Positions 35,273 through 44,444 of a stretch of DNA of 64,000 bases are shown one piece after another. The notes beneath the pieces were generated by a model. That model ran no database searches. It saw nothing but the letters and a program-made list of their open reading frames with translations, and was not told where the DNA came from. Position numbers and translations under genes: made by a program. The number at the start of each line of letters is the position of its first letter. Within the stretch, counting starts at the first letter, position 1. The DNA is from DASSBQ01 sp040981125. GTDB taxonomy: Bacteria > Nitrospirota > Nitrospiria > Nitrospirales > Nitrospiraceae. The stretch is from the NCBI GenBank assembly GCA_040981125.1, contig JANRMQ010000002.1:124001-188000 (forward strand). The letters are read 5' to 3'.

Positions 35273-36313
35273 ATGCCTCTAACGCTTTTGGGACGACGCA
35301 ATCCCTTGGCCTCCGCAAGTAAGCAACTACGTATCCTCGGCGAACAGGCCGGCTGCCCTCCGTTTGAGTCGTATCTTGAAAAGGCCGGTCTGCATCCCCT
35401 GCAGGCAACGGGAATCAGCGTCTTTCAGATCAACGTCGGAAAACTGTGCAATCAGACGTGCCGGCATTGTCATGTGGATGCCGGCCCCGACCGCCGCGAA
35501 ATCATGTCGCGGGAAACAGCCGAGCTGTGCATGACCGTCCTGGCCCAAACCGAGATTCCCACTGTTGATATTACCGGAGGCGCCCCGGAATTGAATCCTA
35601 ATTTCCGCCGGCTGGTCGAACAGGCGCGCGCGCTTGGACGCCATGTGATGGACCGATGCAATCTGTCCGTCCTTCTGCTGCCGTCGCAATCGGATTTGGC
35701 CGATTTTCTGGCCCGTCACGAAGTGGAGATCGTGGCCTCGCTGCCATACTACCGGGCCGGTCAAACGGACGCACAACGTGGCGACGGTGTGTTCGACAAG
35801 TCTATCCAGGCGTTACGGCTGTTGAATGAATTGGGCTATGGACGGGACGGCAGCGGCCTCTCGTTGAATTTGGTCTACAATCCCGTCGGAGCATTCCTGC
35901 CGCCGAAGCAAGAGAGTATTGAAGCGCATTTTCGCCGGGAACTCGCCGGTCGCTATCACATCACTTTCAACCGGCTGTATACCATCACCAATATGCCCAT
36001 CAGCCGTTTTCTGGAATTCCTGCTCGACAGCGGCAATTACGCAGCCTACATGGAACGACTTGCCAACGCGTTCAACCCTTCCGCCGCCGCCGGTGTGATG
36101 TGCCGGCACACGCTCTCCGTGGGTTGGGATGGCAGTCTGTATGATTGTGATTTTAACCAGATGCTCGATCTTCCGCTGACACATGGCTCTCCTTCTCATC
36201 TCCGTGACTTTGACCTGACCAGGCTACAAACCAGGCGCATCGTCACAGGCAACCATTGCTATGGATGCACCGCGGGATCCGGTTCTTCGTGCGGCGGCGC
36301 CGTAACTCCCTGA
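35273..36313 (+). CDS. arsS: Arsenosugar biosynthesis radical SAM protein ArsS
   Basis: A 346-residue radical SAM enzyme with the cluster motif CNQTCRHCHVDAGP (CxxxCxxC). It also has the ArsS signatures TVDITGGAPELNP, GLSLNLVYNPVGAFLPP, VGWDGSLYDCDFNQMLDLP and the C-terminal HCYGCTAGSGSSCGGA. ArsS makes a 5'-deoxyadenosyl dimethylarsenic product on the way to arsenosugars, and some members are selenoproteins; here the relevant positions read as Cys with no internal stop. No arsM gene is adjacent. It follows DUF2784 after a gap of 112 nt. Confidence 0.95.
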   Translation: MPLTLLGRRNPLASASKQLRILGEQAGCPPFESYLEKAGLHPLQATGISVFQINVGKLCNQTCRHCHVDAGPDRREIMSRETAELCMTVLAQTEIPTVDITGGAPELNPNFRRLVEQARALGRHVMDRCNLSVLLLPSQSDLADFLARHEVEIVASLPYYRAGQTDAQRGDGVFDKSIQALRLLNELGYGRDGSGLSLNLVYNPVGAFLPPKQESIEAHFRRELAGRYHITFNRLYTITNMPISRFLEFLLDSGNYAAYMERLANAFNPSAAAGVMCRHTLSVGWDGSLYDCDFNQMLDLPLTHGSPSHLRDFDLTRLQTRRIVTGNHCYGCTAGSGSSCGGAVTP

Positions 36314-36459
36314 CCGGTTCCATCTTCGTTGCGAGGCTCGTTCCGTTGTATTGAACGGGCGCCTGAGTGTCGCGCCGGCTCGTCTCTTTCTTTATTGCTC
36401 ATGACACCTCACTTTGTTATGGTTGGGGGCCTTACTTAACATTCACGGACACACTTGTT

Positions 36460-37491
36460 ATGGTCTGGGACCCCAAAGATCCTTGGAGCAAAGGCGACAA
36501 GCTTGATGACGCCTTCAGGCAAGCACAGGGACAACTGCGCGACTTGCTTCCCTCCGGGGGGCTGAAGAACATCATTCTCGTTGTCGCCGTCATTTTCCTG
36601 ATCTGGCAGAGCGCGTTCATTGTCGCGCCGGATGAGGAAGGCGTCGTCAAGCGCTTCGGTGTTCCCGTCCGCACGGTGTCTCCCGGTCCTCATCTCAAGA
36701 TTCCTCTTTTGGAAAGCGTGCTCCAGCCGAAAGTGGCCAAGTTACACCGCGTCGAAGTGGGCTTCAGAAAAGACCGCCAAGGCCGCCAGCAGATGATTCC
36801 GCAAGAAGCCCTGATGCTGACGGGCGATATGAATATCCTGGCCATCGAGTTCATCGTGCAGTACAAGATCAAGAACTCGAGCGAATATTTGTTCAACGTC
36901 GCCTATATCGACGAAACCATCGTCAAGGCCGCCGAGGCCGCCATGCGGGAAGTCATCGGCAAGAGCAAGATCGACGAGGCCCTCACGACCGGGAAGGCGA
37001 TCATTCAGCAGGACACTCAGGACCTGTTGCAATCGATCCTCGATCAATACGCGACCGGCGTCCAAGTCGCCGCGATCCAGCTGCAGGACGTCGACCCGCC
37101 TGAAGCGGTCGCCGCCGCATTTAAGGACGTGACGAACGCCAAAGAAGACCGGGAAAAATTGATCAATCAATCGCAGGGGTATCGGAACGACATCATCCCG
37201 AAAGCCAAAGGCGAAGCGGCGCAGATCGTCAACCAGGCGAAAGGCTATGCGCAGGCGCGGCTGAACCGCGCGCAAGGCGAAGCTAACCGTTTCTTGGCCA
37301 CGTTGAAGGAATACAATCAGGCCAAGGACATCATCAGCAAGCGGATCTATATCGAGACAATGGAAGAGATCCTGCCGAACGTCGACAAGATCATTCTGGA
37401 CGGGAAAGCCGGCGACCGCGTCGTCCCGTATTTGCCGCTTGAACGGTTGAGCAAACCCTCGTCTTCTTCCGGCGCGGAGCGGACACAATGA
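36460..37491 (+). CDS. hflK: HflK, SPFH-domain regulator of FtsH protease
   Basis: A 343-residue protein. The start at 36460 gives the usual MxWDP N-terminus, with a Gly/Asp-rich short leader and one membrane segment (NIILVVAVIFLIWQSAFIV). The SPFH/band-7 domain runs GVVKRFGVPVRTVSPGPHLKIPLLE to the helical EGEANRFLATLKEY region. A longer frame from 36367 adds a non-homologous segment and lacks a ribosome site; none is obvious for 36460 either. HflK and HflC form a periplasmic cage around FtsH that limits its access to membrane substrates. The stop overlaps hflC by 4 nt (ATGA). Confidence 0.93.
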   Translation: MVWDPKDPWSKGDKLDDAFRQAQGQLRDLLPSGGLKNIILVVAVIFLIWQSAFIVAPDEEGVVKRFGVPVRTVSPGPHLKIPLLESVLQPKVAKLHRVEVGFRKDRQGRQQMIPQEALMLTGDMNILAIEFIVQYKIKNSSEYLFNVAYIDETIVKAAEAAMREVIGKSKIDEALTTGKAIIQQDTQDLLQSILDQYATGVQVAAIQLQDVDPPEAVAAAFKDVTNAKEDREKLINQSQGYRNDIIPKAKGEAAQIVNQAKGYAQARLNRAQGEANRFLATLKEYNQAKDIISKRIYIETMEEILPNVDKIILDGKAGDRVVPYLPLERLSKPSSSSGAERTQ

Positions 37492-38348
37492 GCAAGCAAG
37501 GAATCCTCATCGGGGTGCTGGCCGTGCTCATCGGCCTGGTCGTCTTGGGGGCCTCCCCGTTCTTTATCCTGGATGTGACGCAAACGGGCATCGTCGTCCA
37601 ACTCGGCAAGCCCGTCCGCAACGTGACGGAAGCCGGCCTGTATATGAAAATGCCCTTCATCGAAGAGGTCACGTACTTCGACAAGCGTCTATTGGACTAC
37701 GAATCGGATGCGCAAGACGTGATTACGCAGGATAAGAAAACCTTGCTGTTGGACAACTTCGCCAAATGGCGGATTACCGACCCGTTGAAGGTCTATCAAG
37801 CTTTCCAGACTCAGCGGGGAGCGTTACAACGCCTGCACGACATCATCTACAGCGAACTGCGCGTCGAATTGGGGCGGCATGAATTGGCGGAGATCGTCTC
37901 GACGGCCCGGGCCGAACTGATGAAAGTCGTCACGCAGCGAGCAAATGAAAAGGCCTCTGGGTACGGGATCGAAATCTCGGACGTCCGCATCAAGCGGGCC
38001 GACCTGCCGGAGCAAAATGAGAAGGCCGTCTTCGCCCGCATGCAGGCCGAACGCGAGCGGCAAGCCAAGCAGTACCGAGCCGAAGGGGCCGAAGAAGCTC
38101 AAAAAATCCGGTCCGACGCCGAGAAGGATCGTGAGATTATTCTTGCGGAGGCCTACAAGGAATCGGAAGAGCTGCGCGGAGGCGGGGATGCCAAAGCATT
38201 CAGGATTTATGCGGACGCGTATCGTCAAGACCCGCGCTTCTTCGAGTTTACCCGTTCAATGGAAGCCTATAAGAAAACGTTTCGAGACAAATCCGCTCTC
38301 GTCATGAGCCCCGACTCGGAATTCTTCCGGTTCCTGAAACAGCGGTAG
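37488..38348 (+). CDS. hflC: HflC, SPFH-domain partner of HflK
   Basis: A 286-residue protein with an N-terminal membrane anchor (GILIGVLAVLIGLVVLGASPFFI). An SPFH domain (TGIVVQLGKPVRNVTEAGLYMKMPF) and a long helical region (ERERQAKQYRAEGAEEAQKI) follow. The end, RDKSALVMSPDSEFFRFL, is the conserved HflC C-terminus that closes the cage. Coupled to hflK by ATGA. It converges on fhs with only 3 nt between the stops. Confidence 0.95.
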   Translation: MSKQGILIGVLAVLIGLVVLGASPFFILDVTQTGIVVQLGKPVRNVTEAGLYMKMPFIEEVTYFDKRLLDYESDAQDVITQDKKTLLLDNFAKWRITDPLKVYQAFQTQRGALQRLHDIIYSELRVELGRHELAEIVSTARAELMKVVTQRANEKASGYGIEISDVRIKRADLPEQNEKAVFARMQAERERQAKQYRAEGAEEAQKIRSDAEKDREIILAEAYKESEELRGGGDAKAFRIYADAYRQDPRFFEFTRSMEAYKKTFRDKSALVMSPDSEFFRFLKQR

Positions 38349-38351
38349 CCC

Positions 38352-40019
38352 CTACGCCAGTCCGATAATTTCGCCGCTCTCGACGTTCAAATCGATTCGC
38401 TCCCCCGCGGGTTTTTTCGGAAGGCCCGGCAGCAGTTGCATCCCGGAGCACACAGCCGTCAGGAACCCGGCCCCGGCCAGGATGCGGAGCTCCTTGATGG
38501 GAAGGATAAATCCCGAAGGCCGCCCTTTCAGGGCGGGATCATGCGACAAGGAAAGCGGCGTCTTCGCCATGCAAATCGGAAGATTCCCATAACCATGGCG
38601 GCCGGCGGTTTCCATTTGTTGTTCAGCGTCCGACTCAAACGATACTCCGGCCGCCCCGTACATCCTCATCGCAATCGTCTCGATTTTCTTTCGGATGGGC
38701 CACTCAGGGTCATATAAGTATCTGAAGGCGCTCTCCTGCCTCGCGGCCCGGAGGACGGCGTCCGCCAATTCCTCCGCTCCCTTTCCCCCGTCGGCCCAAT
38801 GGGTCGATATCGCGGCATCAAACGCTCCGGCTTTACGGGAATGTTCGCGGACCCATTCCAATTCCGCGGTCGAGTCGCTCGTAAAGGCATTCACTGCCAC
38901 CACGACAGGAATCCCATGGGCGCGGATATTTGCAATATGTTGTTCGAGGTTGGCAAATCCTTTGGCAAGCGCCTCCTCGTTGGGACCGGTCAACGTCTCG
39001 GGCAACGGCGCACCCGATTTGACGGGCCCTCCGCCTCCATGCAGCTTCAGCGCCCTGAGCGTCGCGACCACCACGGCGGCGGACGGGCGGAAACCCGACA
39101 ACCGGCATTTGATATTGAAGAATTTCTCGGCGCCCAAGTCGCTCCCGAATCCGGCTTCGGTGATGACATAGTCGGCGCAACGTAAAGCAATCGCATCGGA
39201 TACGATGGAGCAATTGCCGTGCGCAATATTGCCGAACGGTCCCGTGTGCACAAATGCCGGCGTCCCTTCGAGGGTCTGAACCAAGTTCGGCAGGAGAGCC
39301 TCCTTCAGCAATACGGTCATAGACCCGACACACCCCAATTCCTCCGCCCTGACCGGCCTGCCATTGGATGTGAAGCCGATGACGATGTGTCCGAGGCGGC
39401 GGCGCAGATCCTCTGCATTGCGGGCTAACGCCAATATTGCCATGACCTCGGAAGCTTCGGTAATGACAAAGCGGGCGGTTCTTCGGGCGCTTCCATCCTT
39501 CAAGACGATCTCGCGTAACGCGCGATCACTGATGCCGGTGACTCGCGGCCATGTGATCTGTTGCGGGTCCAGCGCCAACGAGTTGCCGTGAAACATATGA
39601 TTGTCTATGAAAGCCGACAATAGGTTATGGCTCGAAGCCACTGCATGGGCGTCACCCGTCAAATGGAGATTTATGTCTTCCATCGGGTACAGCTGAGCGT
39701 TTCCTCCTCCCGCACCCCCGCCCTTTATCCCGAATACCGGACCAAGCGACGGCTGTCGCAATGTGACGATAGCCCGGTGCCCCAGGCGGCCGAGCCCCAT
39801 GCCAAGCCCTATCGCGGTGGTCGTCTTACCTTCTCCCAGGGGAGTGGGATTGATTGCGCTGATAAGAATATATCGGCCGCTGGGTCGAGCCTGAAGCCGT
39901 TCCAGCAAATCAAGGCCCACTTTGGCCTTATACCGTCCAAACGGCATGAGATCATCCGAATGAATGCCCAGCGCCTGCGCGACTTCAAAAATGTGGCGGG
40001 GAGCCGGAGATCGAGACAT
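38352..40019 (-). CDS. fhs: Formate--tetrahydrofolate ligase
   Basis: A 555-residue enzyme with the FTHFS N-terminus and P-loop (INPTPLGEGKTTTAIGL near residue 60), PSLGPVFGIKGGGAGGG, the folate-site FGNIAHGNCSIVSDAIA, and TEAGFGSDLGAEKF. The C-terminal GEIIGLA is usual. It makes 10-formyl-THF from formate, THF and ATP, feeding one-carbon metabolism or a reductive glycine/acetyl-CoA type route. Its place between hflC and an M23 peptidase gives no pathway context. Confidence 0.97.
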   Translation of the reverse strand: MSRSPAPRHIFEVAQALGIHSDDLMPFGRYKAKVGLDLLERLQARPSGRYILISAINPTPLGEGKTTTAIGLGMGLGRLGHRAIVTLRQPSLGPVFGIKGGGAGGGNAQLYPMEDINLHLTGDAHAVASSHNLLSAFIDNHMFHGNSLALDPQQITWPRVTGISDRALREIVLKDGSARRTARFVITEASEVMAILALARNAEDLRRRLGHIVIGFTSNGRPVRAEELGCVGSMTVLLKEALLPNLVQTLEGTPAFVHTGPFGNIAHGNCSIVSDAIALRCADYVITEAGFGSDLGAEKFFNIKCRLSGFRPSAAVVVATLRALKLHGGGGPVKSGAPLPETLTGPNEEALAKGFANLEQHIANIRAHGIPVVVAVNAFTSDSTAELEWVREHSRKAGAFDAAISTHWADGGKGAEELADAVLRAARQESAFRYLYDPEWPIRKKIETIAMRMYGAAGVSFESDAEQQMETAGRHGYGNLPICMAKTPLSLSHDPALKGRPSGFILPIKELRILAGAGFLTAVCSGMQLLPGLPKKPAGERIDLNVESGEIIGLA

Positions 40020-40147
40020 GTCCGAATCTTTCCTTCAATTATCCAGAATAGATAGGCGGAGGCTGATCCATTATTGATGAATAACGAGAACCGGAGGAGG
40101 GAGAACAACCGGGGATGTGCGGGATACCGCTGAAGATAATCGAGCGA

Positions 40148-41164
40148 TCAGTCGAGAATAAACTTCCTGGGATCGAGGGTTTGACCGTTCTTTTTCACCA
40201 TATAGTGAAGGTGGGGACCAGTCGATAAACCGGTCGTCCCGACCAAGGCCACCACATCGCCTCGCTTCACACGCTGGCCTTCCTTGACCAGGGCTTTCGC
40301 AAGGTGCCCGTAGACCGTTTCAATCCCGTAGCCGTGATCAATCTTGACATTATTTCCCATTTTGGGATCGAAGCCGACTGAAATGATACGGCCCTGAGCC
40401 GGAGCCTGGACCGGAGCGTTCGGAGAAGCTCCAATATCGAGACCATCATGCCAAGCCGGCTTCTCTGTGAACGGAGACACCCGAGGACCGAAGCCGGAAG
40501 TGATCCAACCCCGGACGGGCCAAATAGACGGCGTGGAAGACCACTGGGTGGAACGCTGCTCGGCAGCCTGGCTGAGCTCTTCAAGTGACTGTTCCTGGCT
40601 TGAGGCTGCCACTGCAAGTGATTGAATCTCTTCACGAACTTGTTGAGCGATAATTTCCGAATTCTCAGCCGTAATACTACCGTCCGCCCGTACGGCCTCA
40701 TTCATGTCCAGTGAAGACTGGCGGTTGTCCGAACCGCTACCGGCAGGCGTTGAGCCTATCGCGCCTTTTCCATCGGGCAACGGCGTCTCCTCGCCTCCAC
40801 GTCCATTGGATAAGTCGCCGGGCTGCTTCGACGGCTCGATACCCAGCATGACCCGCAACCGCTGGTTGACTTCATTCATGGCGGAAATCCGCCTTTTCAG
40901 GTCGTCGATGGCGGAAGAGAAGGCAGCCGTTTGCTCGCGGGCGCTCATAGCTTCCGCTCGAAACGCCGACAACTGCCATACTTCTCCAGTCCGGATCACA
41001 TAATGGGATACAACGAGTAAATCCGCCACGATAAACGCTGCGACGAGAATCAGTAGCTTTCGAATAAATTTCCTGGGAAAGCTGAAGCGCAGAGGTTTAG
41101 AGGAGGACCCCCTGAAGACGACTACTGTGTAAGCGTCACTCGTTTCGTTTGCTGGCTGGCTCAT
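40148..41164 (-). CDS. M23-type murein endopeptidase, membrane-anchored
   Basis: A 338-residue protein with an N-terminal membrane helix (LLILVAAFIVADLLVVSHYV) and a coiled-coil region (residues 75-105 and 165-205). The C-terminal LytM domain carries zinc ligands in WHDGLDIGA, VYGHL and GPHLHYMV. Such proteins either cut peptidoglycan cross-links or, when degenerate, activate amidases; here the HxxxD and HxH ligands are intact, suggesting an active enzyme. GGGAG precedes the ATG. It reads alone, upstream of fhs. Confidence 0.92.
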   Translation of the reverse strand: MSQPANETSDAYTVVVFRGSSSKPLRFSFPRKFIRKLLILVAAFIVADLLVVSHYVIRTGEVWQLSAFRAEAMSAREQTAAFSSAIDDLKRRISAMNEVNQRLRVMLGIEPSKQPGDLSNGRGGEETPLPDGKGAIGSTPAGSGSDNRQSSLDMNEAVRADGSITAENSEIIAQQVREEIQSLAVAASSQEQSLEELSQAAEQRSTQWSSTPSIWPVRGWITSGFGPRVSPFTEKPAWHDGLDIGASPNAPVQAPAQGRIISVGFDPKMGNNVKIDHGYGIETVYGHLAKALVKEGQRVKRGDVVALVGTTGLSTGPHLHYMVKKNGQTLDPRKFILD

Positions 41165-41291
41165 GATGGCAACTCCCTTCCCCCCTTACGATACAGGAAG
41201 GATGATCACATTCGTCTATGTGGAGGCAGTTTACTGATCTCCCCCTAGTAGGTCAACCCTTCCCTGGAAAATTCCTCTCCAACAAATTCCT

Positions 41292-41615
41292 CTACTTTTG
41301 CGTTTCTCGGTTCAACCAAGCCAAATAGGACTCTGCGGCCATCTGGATCGGCACAGCAATAATTTCCGGAACGCTATAACTGTGGATCGCCTTGATCCGA
41401 GTCTGAAGTGCCTGGAAGCGTGCGGCGGTGGTCTTTATAATGAGCAACGACTCCTGTTCAGACTGGACCGCTCCTTCCCACCTAAAGATTGATTCGACAC
41501 GATCGATAATGGAGGCGCATGCAGCCAATCTCTCCTCAACAACAGTCTGCGCGATAGCTTTGGCCTCTTCAATAGAGGCGGTCGTGACCAGTACGACAAG
41601 ATTCTCTCCGGTCAC
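41292..41615 (-). CDS. cutA: CutA1 divalent-cation tolerance protein
   Basis: A 107-residue trimeric CutA family protein (NLVVLVTTASIEEAKAIAQ; RLAACASIIDRVESIFRWEG; ESLLIIKTTAARF; HSYSVPEIIAVPI). The GTG at 41615 has AGG 9 nt upstream and matches the usual family length; an ATG at 41633 adds six residues and lacks a ribosome site. CutA was linked to copper and other divalent metals, but its actual function is unclear. Confidence 0.94.
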   Translation of the reverse strand: MTGENLVVLVTTASIEEAKAIAQTVVEERLAACASIIDRVESIFRWEGAVQSEQESLLIIKTTAARFQALQTRIKAIHSYSVPEIIAVPIQMAAESYLAWLNRETQK

Positions 41616-41846
41616 GATCAGGCACCTTTGCATTTAGATAAAAGCAAATTTCATACCATCAGGAAGCTAAAGAACGAAATCGCTGCGGATTTCCAATGTC
41701 TTACGAGAACTTTCTTACTTCGATCGCAAGTTCCGACGAAAATTGTGTACGAATCGTGAACAGGTGCCGACAAATTTTGTCTCAGGGCTGCGGCCGTCAA
41801 ATCGGAAACCCACGGACAGCCGTCCACCGGCCTCCTCATCCTGAGG

Positions 41847-41876
41847 TTGACAGTCCTTTTAACCCTATCTTATGAT
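41847..41876 (+). promoter_or_regulatory. Sigma70-type promoter for the rhodanese gene
   Basis: TTGACA (41847-41852), an 18-nt spacer, and TATGAT (41871-41876) sit about 27 bases before the start at 41903. Both boxes are near consensus. The expected transcript start near 41883 makes an upstream ATG at 41885 unlikely as initiator. Confidence 0.75.
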
Positions 41877-41902
41877 CCCTTCGAATGACGGAGGGTTTCG
41901 GC

Positions 41903-42223
41903 ATGAGCTTTACCATCACTCCCAAAGAATTAAAAACGCGGCTCGATAACGGCGATAAACTTGTGTTGGTCGACGTTCGCGAGCAATGGGAATATGCGTT
42001 GGCCAGACTTGAAGGATCTGTCTTGATTCCGCTCGCGACGCTACCGCAAGCACTCGACAAGCTGGATCGGCAGACTGAGATTATCGCCTACTGCCATCAT
42101 GGCATGAGAAGCGCCGACGCCACGGGGTTTCTTCTCCAGCAAGGTTTTTCCAACGTGAAGAACCTGATCGGCGGCATCGATGCCTGGTCGGCGCAAGTAG
42201 ACGCTTCCGTGCCACGTTACTAA
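41903..42223 (+). CDS. Rhodanese-like sulfurtransferase, single domain
   Basis: A 106-residue rhodanese domain: KLVLVDVREQWEYALARLEGS and the active-site loop YCHHGMRSADATGFL. In this loop the residue before HHGMRS is Cys, the persulfide carrier. ATG 41903 has GGAGGG eight bases upstream and follows a clear promoter. Such small rhodaneses move sulfane sulfur or cyanide-derived thiocyanate; the partner is unknown. It converges on the epimerase gene with 21 nt between stops. Confidence 0.92.
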   Translation: MSFTITPKELKTRLDNGDKLVLVDVREQWEYALARLEGSVLIPLATLPQALDKLDRQTEIIAYCHHGMRSADATGFLLQQGFSNVKNLIGGIDAWSAQVDASVPRY

Positions 42224-42244
42224 ACGGCCTGTATTCGCGGTCAG

Positions 42245-43168
42245 TTAAGAACTGCGTTCACGGAAATAGGCGACCGTTCGCCGAAGTCCTTCCCGAAGAT
42301 CTACCTTCCCTTCCCACCCCAATTCATGTCTTAGCTTCGTCGAATCAATGACGCTGCGTGCCTGCTCGCCTTTTTTTGCCGGGCCATGCACTTCTTTGCA
42401 GTCGGACTTGGTCAATTCCACTATGAGAGAGAACAGATCGTTGATCGAAGTCTCAATTCCTGTGCCGACATTGAACACACCTTGAGCCTCCTGCCCCATC
42501 GCAACGAGATTGGCCTCGACCACATCTTCGACATACGTGAAATCGCGGGTCTGACGCCCGTTCCCATAAATAACCGGTTGCTCGTGATTGAGGAGTTTCT
42601 GAATGAAAATCGCGACCACCCCTGCTTCACCCTCTGGATCCTGCCTTGGACCGAAGACATTGGCGTATCGCAGGCTCACCACTTGTATCCCGCTCATACG
42701 GGCGTAATAGGACAAATAGTGCTCGCCGCATAACTTGCTGATCCCGTACGGCGACAGCGGTTGGGTGACGTGAGATTCGGTAGCGGGAAAAGCGCTTTGC
42801 TCCCCGTAGATGGCCCCTCCCGATGAGGAAAAGATCATTTTGCGGGCGCCATGTTTTGCCGCCTGCTCCAGCACATTAAGCGTGCCCAGCACATTGACCC
42901 GCGCATCAAACAGCGGATCCTCAACCGATTTACGCACGTTCATCTGCGCCGCCAGATGAAGCACGATGGAAGGACGCTCATTACGAAACACCCGTTCGAG
43001 CTTGGAACTTTCGATATCCACCTTGTAAAACTGCGCCGCGCGCGGCACATTCTTGCGCTTCCCGGAACACAGATTATCGACGACCGTCACATCGTGACCT
43101 TCCTGCACCAACCGATCGACTACATGCGAACCAATAAAACCCGCGCCCCCAGTTACCAATACCTTCAT
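42245..43168 (-). CDS. NAD-dependent sugar-nucleotide epimerase/dehydratase (GalE-like)
   Basis: A 307-residue extended SDR protein: GGAGFIGSHVVDRL dinucleotide motif, VLHLAAQMNV, ISSSGG-type serine (FSSSGGAIYG), and the catalytic YGISK. C-terminal motifs such as NVGTGIETSINDLF match UDP-glucose/N-acetylglucosamine 4-epimerases. The substrate cannot be fixed from sequence. It reads leftward downstream of tlyA, with about 97 nt between. Confidence 0.92.
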   Translation of the reverse strand: MKVLVTGGAGFIGSHVVDRLVQEGHDVTVVDNLCSGKRKNVPRAAQFYKVDIESSKLERVFRNERPSIVLHLAAQMNVRKSVEDPLFDARVNVLGTLNVLEQAAKHGARKMIFSSSGGAIYGEQSAFPATESHVTQPLSPYGISKLCGEHYLSYYARMSGIQVVSLRYANVFGPRQDPEGEAGVVAIFIQKLLNHEQPVIYGNGRQTRDFTYVEDVVEANLVAMGQEAQGVFNVGTGIETSINDLFSLIVELTKSDCKEVHGPAKKGEQARSVIDSTKLRHELGWEGKVDLREGLRRTVAYFRERSS

Positions 43169-43265
43169 AAGTTTTTCCTTGATTACGAATCGAACCAGCG
43201 ATACCCCGGTTCCGACGAGATCGGACTTGAAGCCTACACCCTCTCAGCCGTCCCGCAAAGGTTTT

Positions 43266-44063
43266 TCATGCTTGCGCGACCGCCGGGCTTGAGTGAGTAG
43301 AAGAACCGGGCGCGGGTCGATAGAAACACATCAAAATCTCGCGATTTCCTTTCCGGCCATGAACCGGTGAATCCATACTGCCGATCACCGACAATTCGAG
43401 GTCTTCGGCTAATTCGACCATGTTTTCTTTGACCTCCGAACGCAAAGCGTCGTCTCGAACCACACCGCCCCTTCCCACGCGTCCCTTTCCGACTTCAAAT
43501 TGCGGCTTGACGAGGGCGACCACGGTAGCGGGCCTCGCCAGGAATCGCATCACGCAGGGTAGCACAATTGACAACGAAATAAATGAAACATCGACGACGG
43601 CCACTTCAATAGGATCGGTTATGGCGGAAGGCGCGAGATACCGAATATTCGTACGCTCCAGGAGCACGACGCGGGAATCCTGCCGCAGGCGCCAATCGAA
43701 TTGACCATAACCGACATCGACCGCGTACACGAGCTTGGCGCCGCGCTGCAAAAGACAATCCGTGAAACCTCCGGTCGAACATCCCACATCGAGCGCGACG
43801 CGCCCGCGAACATCGACGTCAAAATAATCGAGCGCCGGGTTCAGTTTGTCGCCGCCGCGGCTGACATACTGCGACCGGGAGCACAAAACCTGGACATCGG
43901 CATCTACGGGTACGAGCGTGGCCGGTTTGTCGACTAAGCACCCATCGACCCGGACCAACCCGGCAAGAATCAACCGCCCGGCCTCGTCTCGACCGGAGAC
44001 AAGTCCGCGGGCGACAAGCGCACGATCAAGCCGATCGCGCATTGCTGGCAGCCGGGAAAGCAT
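43266..44063 (-). CDS. tlyA: TlyA family rRNA 2'-O-methyltransferase (hemolysin-like)
   Basis: A 265-residue protein with an N-terminal S4 RNA-binding domain (RLDRALVARGLVSGRDEAGRL) and an FtsJ-like methyltransferase. The latter shows VALDVGCSTGGFTDCLLQRGA, VYAVDVGYGQ, VVDVSFISL and VVALVKPQFEVGKG. TlyA methylates 16S and 23S rRNA and affects capreomycin sensitivity. The ATG at 44063 was chosen for an AGGG eight bases upstream; ATG 44042 (MRDRLDRAL) is an equal alternative. A longer frame to 44240 overlaps xseB and is rejected. Confidence 0.88.
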   Translation of the reverse strand: MLSRLPAMRDRLDRALVARGLVSGRDEAGRLILAGLVRVDGCLVDKPATLVPVDADVQVLCSRSQYVSRGGDKLNPALDYFDVDVRGRVALDVGCSTGGFTDCLLQRGAKLVYAVDVGYGQFDWRLRQDSRVVLLERTNIRYLAPSAITDPIEVAVVDVSFISLSIVLPCVMRFLARPATVVALVKPQFEVGKGRVGRGGVVRDDALRSEVKENMVELAEDLELSVIGSMDSPVHGRKGNREILMCFYRPAPGSSTHSSPAVAQA

Positions 44064-44110
44064 CACATGCGCCCTAATCAGTAACCAGCCTGATGGTTGT
44101 AACGCTGATC

Positions 44111-44368
44111 CTATGTGCTCGGCGAGGGAACATCGGGATCTTGGTCGGTAAGCGAGAATGCCTGGAGTCGCCTTCTGCCGTCCTTCTCTTGAACCAGAAT
44201 TTCCACCTTTCGCTCCGCATCTTCCAACATTTTCAGACAAGTCTTCGATAGTCGGATCCCCTCTTCAAAAATCCGGAGGGAATCATCAAGGGGAAGATCC
44301 CCCTTCTCCAATTCGGTCACAATGGCCTCGAGCCTGGCCATCGCTTGCTCAAATTTTACGGCCGCCAC
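44111..44368 (-). CDS. xseB: Exodeoxyribonuclease VII small subunit
   Basis: An 85-residue protein of typical length: FEQAMARLEAIVTELEKGDLPLDDSLRIFEEG matches the XseB core, followed by a helical tail. With XseA it forms an enzyme that degrades single-stranded DNA from both ends. It is 76 nt downstream of xseA and close to tlyA, the common xseA-xseB-tlyA arrangement. Confidence 0.95.
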   Translation of the reverse strand: MAAVKFEQAMARLEAIVTELEKGDLPLDDSLRIFEEGIRLSKTCLKMLEDAERKVEILVQEKDGRRRLQAFSLTDQDPDVPSPST

Positions 44369-44444
44369 GGCGACTCCGTTTCGTCACGAGAAAAACCAAG
44401 CACATGTGAAGAGGCACACATTATTGCCGGAGATCTTTGAGAGG

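Noticed and set aside
43185..43265. tRNA-like segment on the minus strand (CTTCAAG and GGTTCGATT), which resembled tRNA-Sec beside an ArsS gene family known for selenoproteins
   Set aside because: The acceptor stem and T stem do not pair, and ArsS in this window reads with Cys, needing no Sec tRNA.
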